Part shown: positions 63,175 to 64,000 of the stretch, one piece after another | Layout of the letters: each line of letters starts with the position of its first letter | Numbering within the stretch: the stretch's first letter is position 1 | Source: Amycolatopsis balhimycina FH 1894 | GTDB taxonomy: Bacteria > Actinomycetota > Actinomycetes > Mycobacteriales > Pseudonocardiaceae | DNA: 64,000 nucleotides | Assembly: GCF_000384295.1 (NCBI RefSeq) | Contig: NZ_KB913037.1 | Coordinates: forward strand, 8,524,698 to 8,588,697 | Reading direction: 5' to 3' | Program-made: the position numbers and the translations under genes | Notes under the pieces: generated by a model | The model's input: the letters and a program-made list of their open reading frames with translations, nothing else | What the model was told of the DNA's origin: nothing | The model's database searches: none

Positions 63175-64000
63175 CTAGGTGGTGCGGAGTCGGGTGGTGG
63201 TGATGCCTTTGGTGCGGAGTTTGAGCAGGTTGGTGACGGCGGCGGCGAGGGAAAGTTCGGCTTGGACGGCGGCCAGGCCGCGTCGGGCGAAGCGGCGGAG
63301 TCCGCGGCGGTCTTTGACCCAGGCGTAGGGTGTTTCGATCATCGGGGCGCGTTGTTTGTAGAGGGCGTGCCCGTCGGGGGTGCGGAGCCGGTGGTTCATT
63401 TTCTCGCGTGGGGTGGCGTTGTCGGGTGGGTCGCCGGTGGCGGGGTCGGTGACGGCGCGCCGGTCGATGACGTGGCGTTTGGCGTCGGCGATGAGCCGGT
63501 CCGGGCCGTCGGTGGTGAGGTTGGTGTCGGAGTCGTAGCCGGCGTCGCCGACCATGGTTCCCACGGTGAGGTCGGTGCGGCCGGTGCGTTCGGCCAGGTG
63601 CGCGGCGGTGGCGGTGACGTCGTCTTTGGTGGGGATGAACTGTTCGAGGTCGTTGGCGTCCTGGGTGGCGCGGGCGGAGATCAGGAACTCGTCGGTGCTG
63701 GCCGCGGTCTGGCAGTTGTAGCCCTGGACCCAGCCGTTGCGGGTCTTGAGCAGCCGCGAGTCCGGGTCGGTCAGGTTCGCGGTCAGCCGGTCCTTTCCGG
63801 CCTGTCCGGGCACTGCCGATGCGGCGGGCTGGCCTGCGGCGGGTGCGGTCTGTCCGGCGGCGGTCCGCTCGGTGTGAGCGCGTGCTGCCTCGTAGGCGGC
63901 GCGGGCCGCGCGGACCTTGTGGTGCTCGTCCGGTGCCACCATCCGCCCCGGCGGGCGGGGACGGGCCAGGAACTCGGCATAACGGGCCTGGGCCTCGGCC
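63175..64000 (-). mobile_element. IS1182-like transposase, C-terminal part, cut by window edge
   Basis: The frame reads from beyond the window's end to TAG at 63175. It holds the last 275 or so residues of a DDE transposase of the IS1182 type: NLTDPDSRLLKTRNGWVQGY, VGDAGYDSDTN (second Asp), KQRAPMIETPYAWVKDRRG (Glu) and a C-terminal FARRGLAAVQAELSLAAAV helix. The start lies outside the window. No clear terminal inverted repeat could be defined; the insertion edge is probably near 63090. Probably an intact element, but only one end is seen. Confidence 0.8.

Overview
The window is very GC-rich (third codon positions are mostly G or C), with frequent GTG starts and TGATG/ATGA/GTGA gene overlaps. 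It carries actinomycete marker families: F420-type LLM enzyme, SARP regulator, mycothiol-type fragment, a KstR-like box and an rpiB-nei pair arranged as in mycobacteria. Intergenic regions are studded with long perfect palindromes. Together these suggest an actinomycete of the Pseudonocardiaceae, most likely Amycolatopsis or a close relative. This is inferred from gene style, not from a database search.

Layout. 0-8 kb holds core metabolism: an MBL-fold hydrolase, rpiB, a Nei-type DNA glycosylase, an acidic Gly-rich membrane protein, an LLM oxidoreductase/NTF2 pair behind a KstR-type box, a secreted GH27 alpha-galactosidase, and an NmrA-like/haloalkane-dehalogenase-like pair. 8-9.6 kb is a decayed stretch: three broken fragments, at least one from a serine recombinase, beside tRNA-Pro and tRNA-Gly. 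9.5-16 kb has a giant hybrid histidine kinase with tandem HAMP-type repeats, divergent from a PAS/GAF/SpoIIE phosphatase. 16-22 kb holds a DJ-1/PfpI protein, a small operon (excisionase-type HTH, hydrolase, DUF4180), a DUF574 methyltransferase and an aldo/keto reductase.

22.4-29.2 kb is a tightly coupled seven-gene operon related to the ebo metabolite-traffic clusters: MIPS-like cyclitol synthase, UbiA prenyltransferase, TIM-barrel isomerase, EboA, TatD-like EboB, EboE and an EboF-like phosphatase. A MIPS-type cyclase sits where other ebo clusters have a dehydroquinate-synthase-like EboD, and a possible 26-residue ORF lies between eboE and eboF. It is followed by xylose isomerase with a divergent ROK repressor, a large subtilase, a TetR/ABC exporter operon, an amidohydrolase, and a regulatory-looking group (solute-binding-like protein, P-loop NTPase, PP2C phosphatase, SARP regulator).

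46.5-49.7 kb and 58.7-63 kb hold cell-surface glycosylation genes: two GT39/ArnT-like paralogues, a GT2-GtrA fusion and a sensor kinase. Between them, 49.8-58.3 kb looks like an accessory island and is the best candidate for an undescribed system. A plus-strand operon (HTH-toroid regulator, cupin-like, dCTP-deaminase-like, ThiL-like) is bracketed by two paralogous small membrane proteins with tiny partner genes, and is followed by an HTH regulator coupled to a GT-A-like protein. The window ends inside an IS1182-like transposase that appears to have split one of the palindromic repeats.

Three repeat types recur: 47-51-nt palindromes between convergent or adjacent genes, showing compensatory changes between copies; GC-rich double-hairpin repeats, two of which lie inside the 5' coding part of a glycosyltransferase gene; and a 276-bp tandem repeat coding for the HAMP array.
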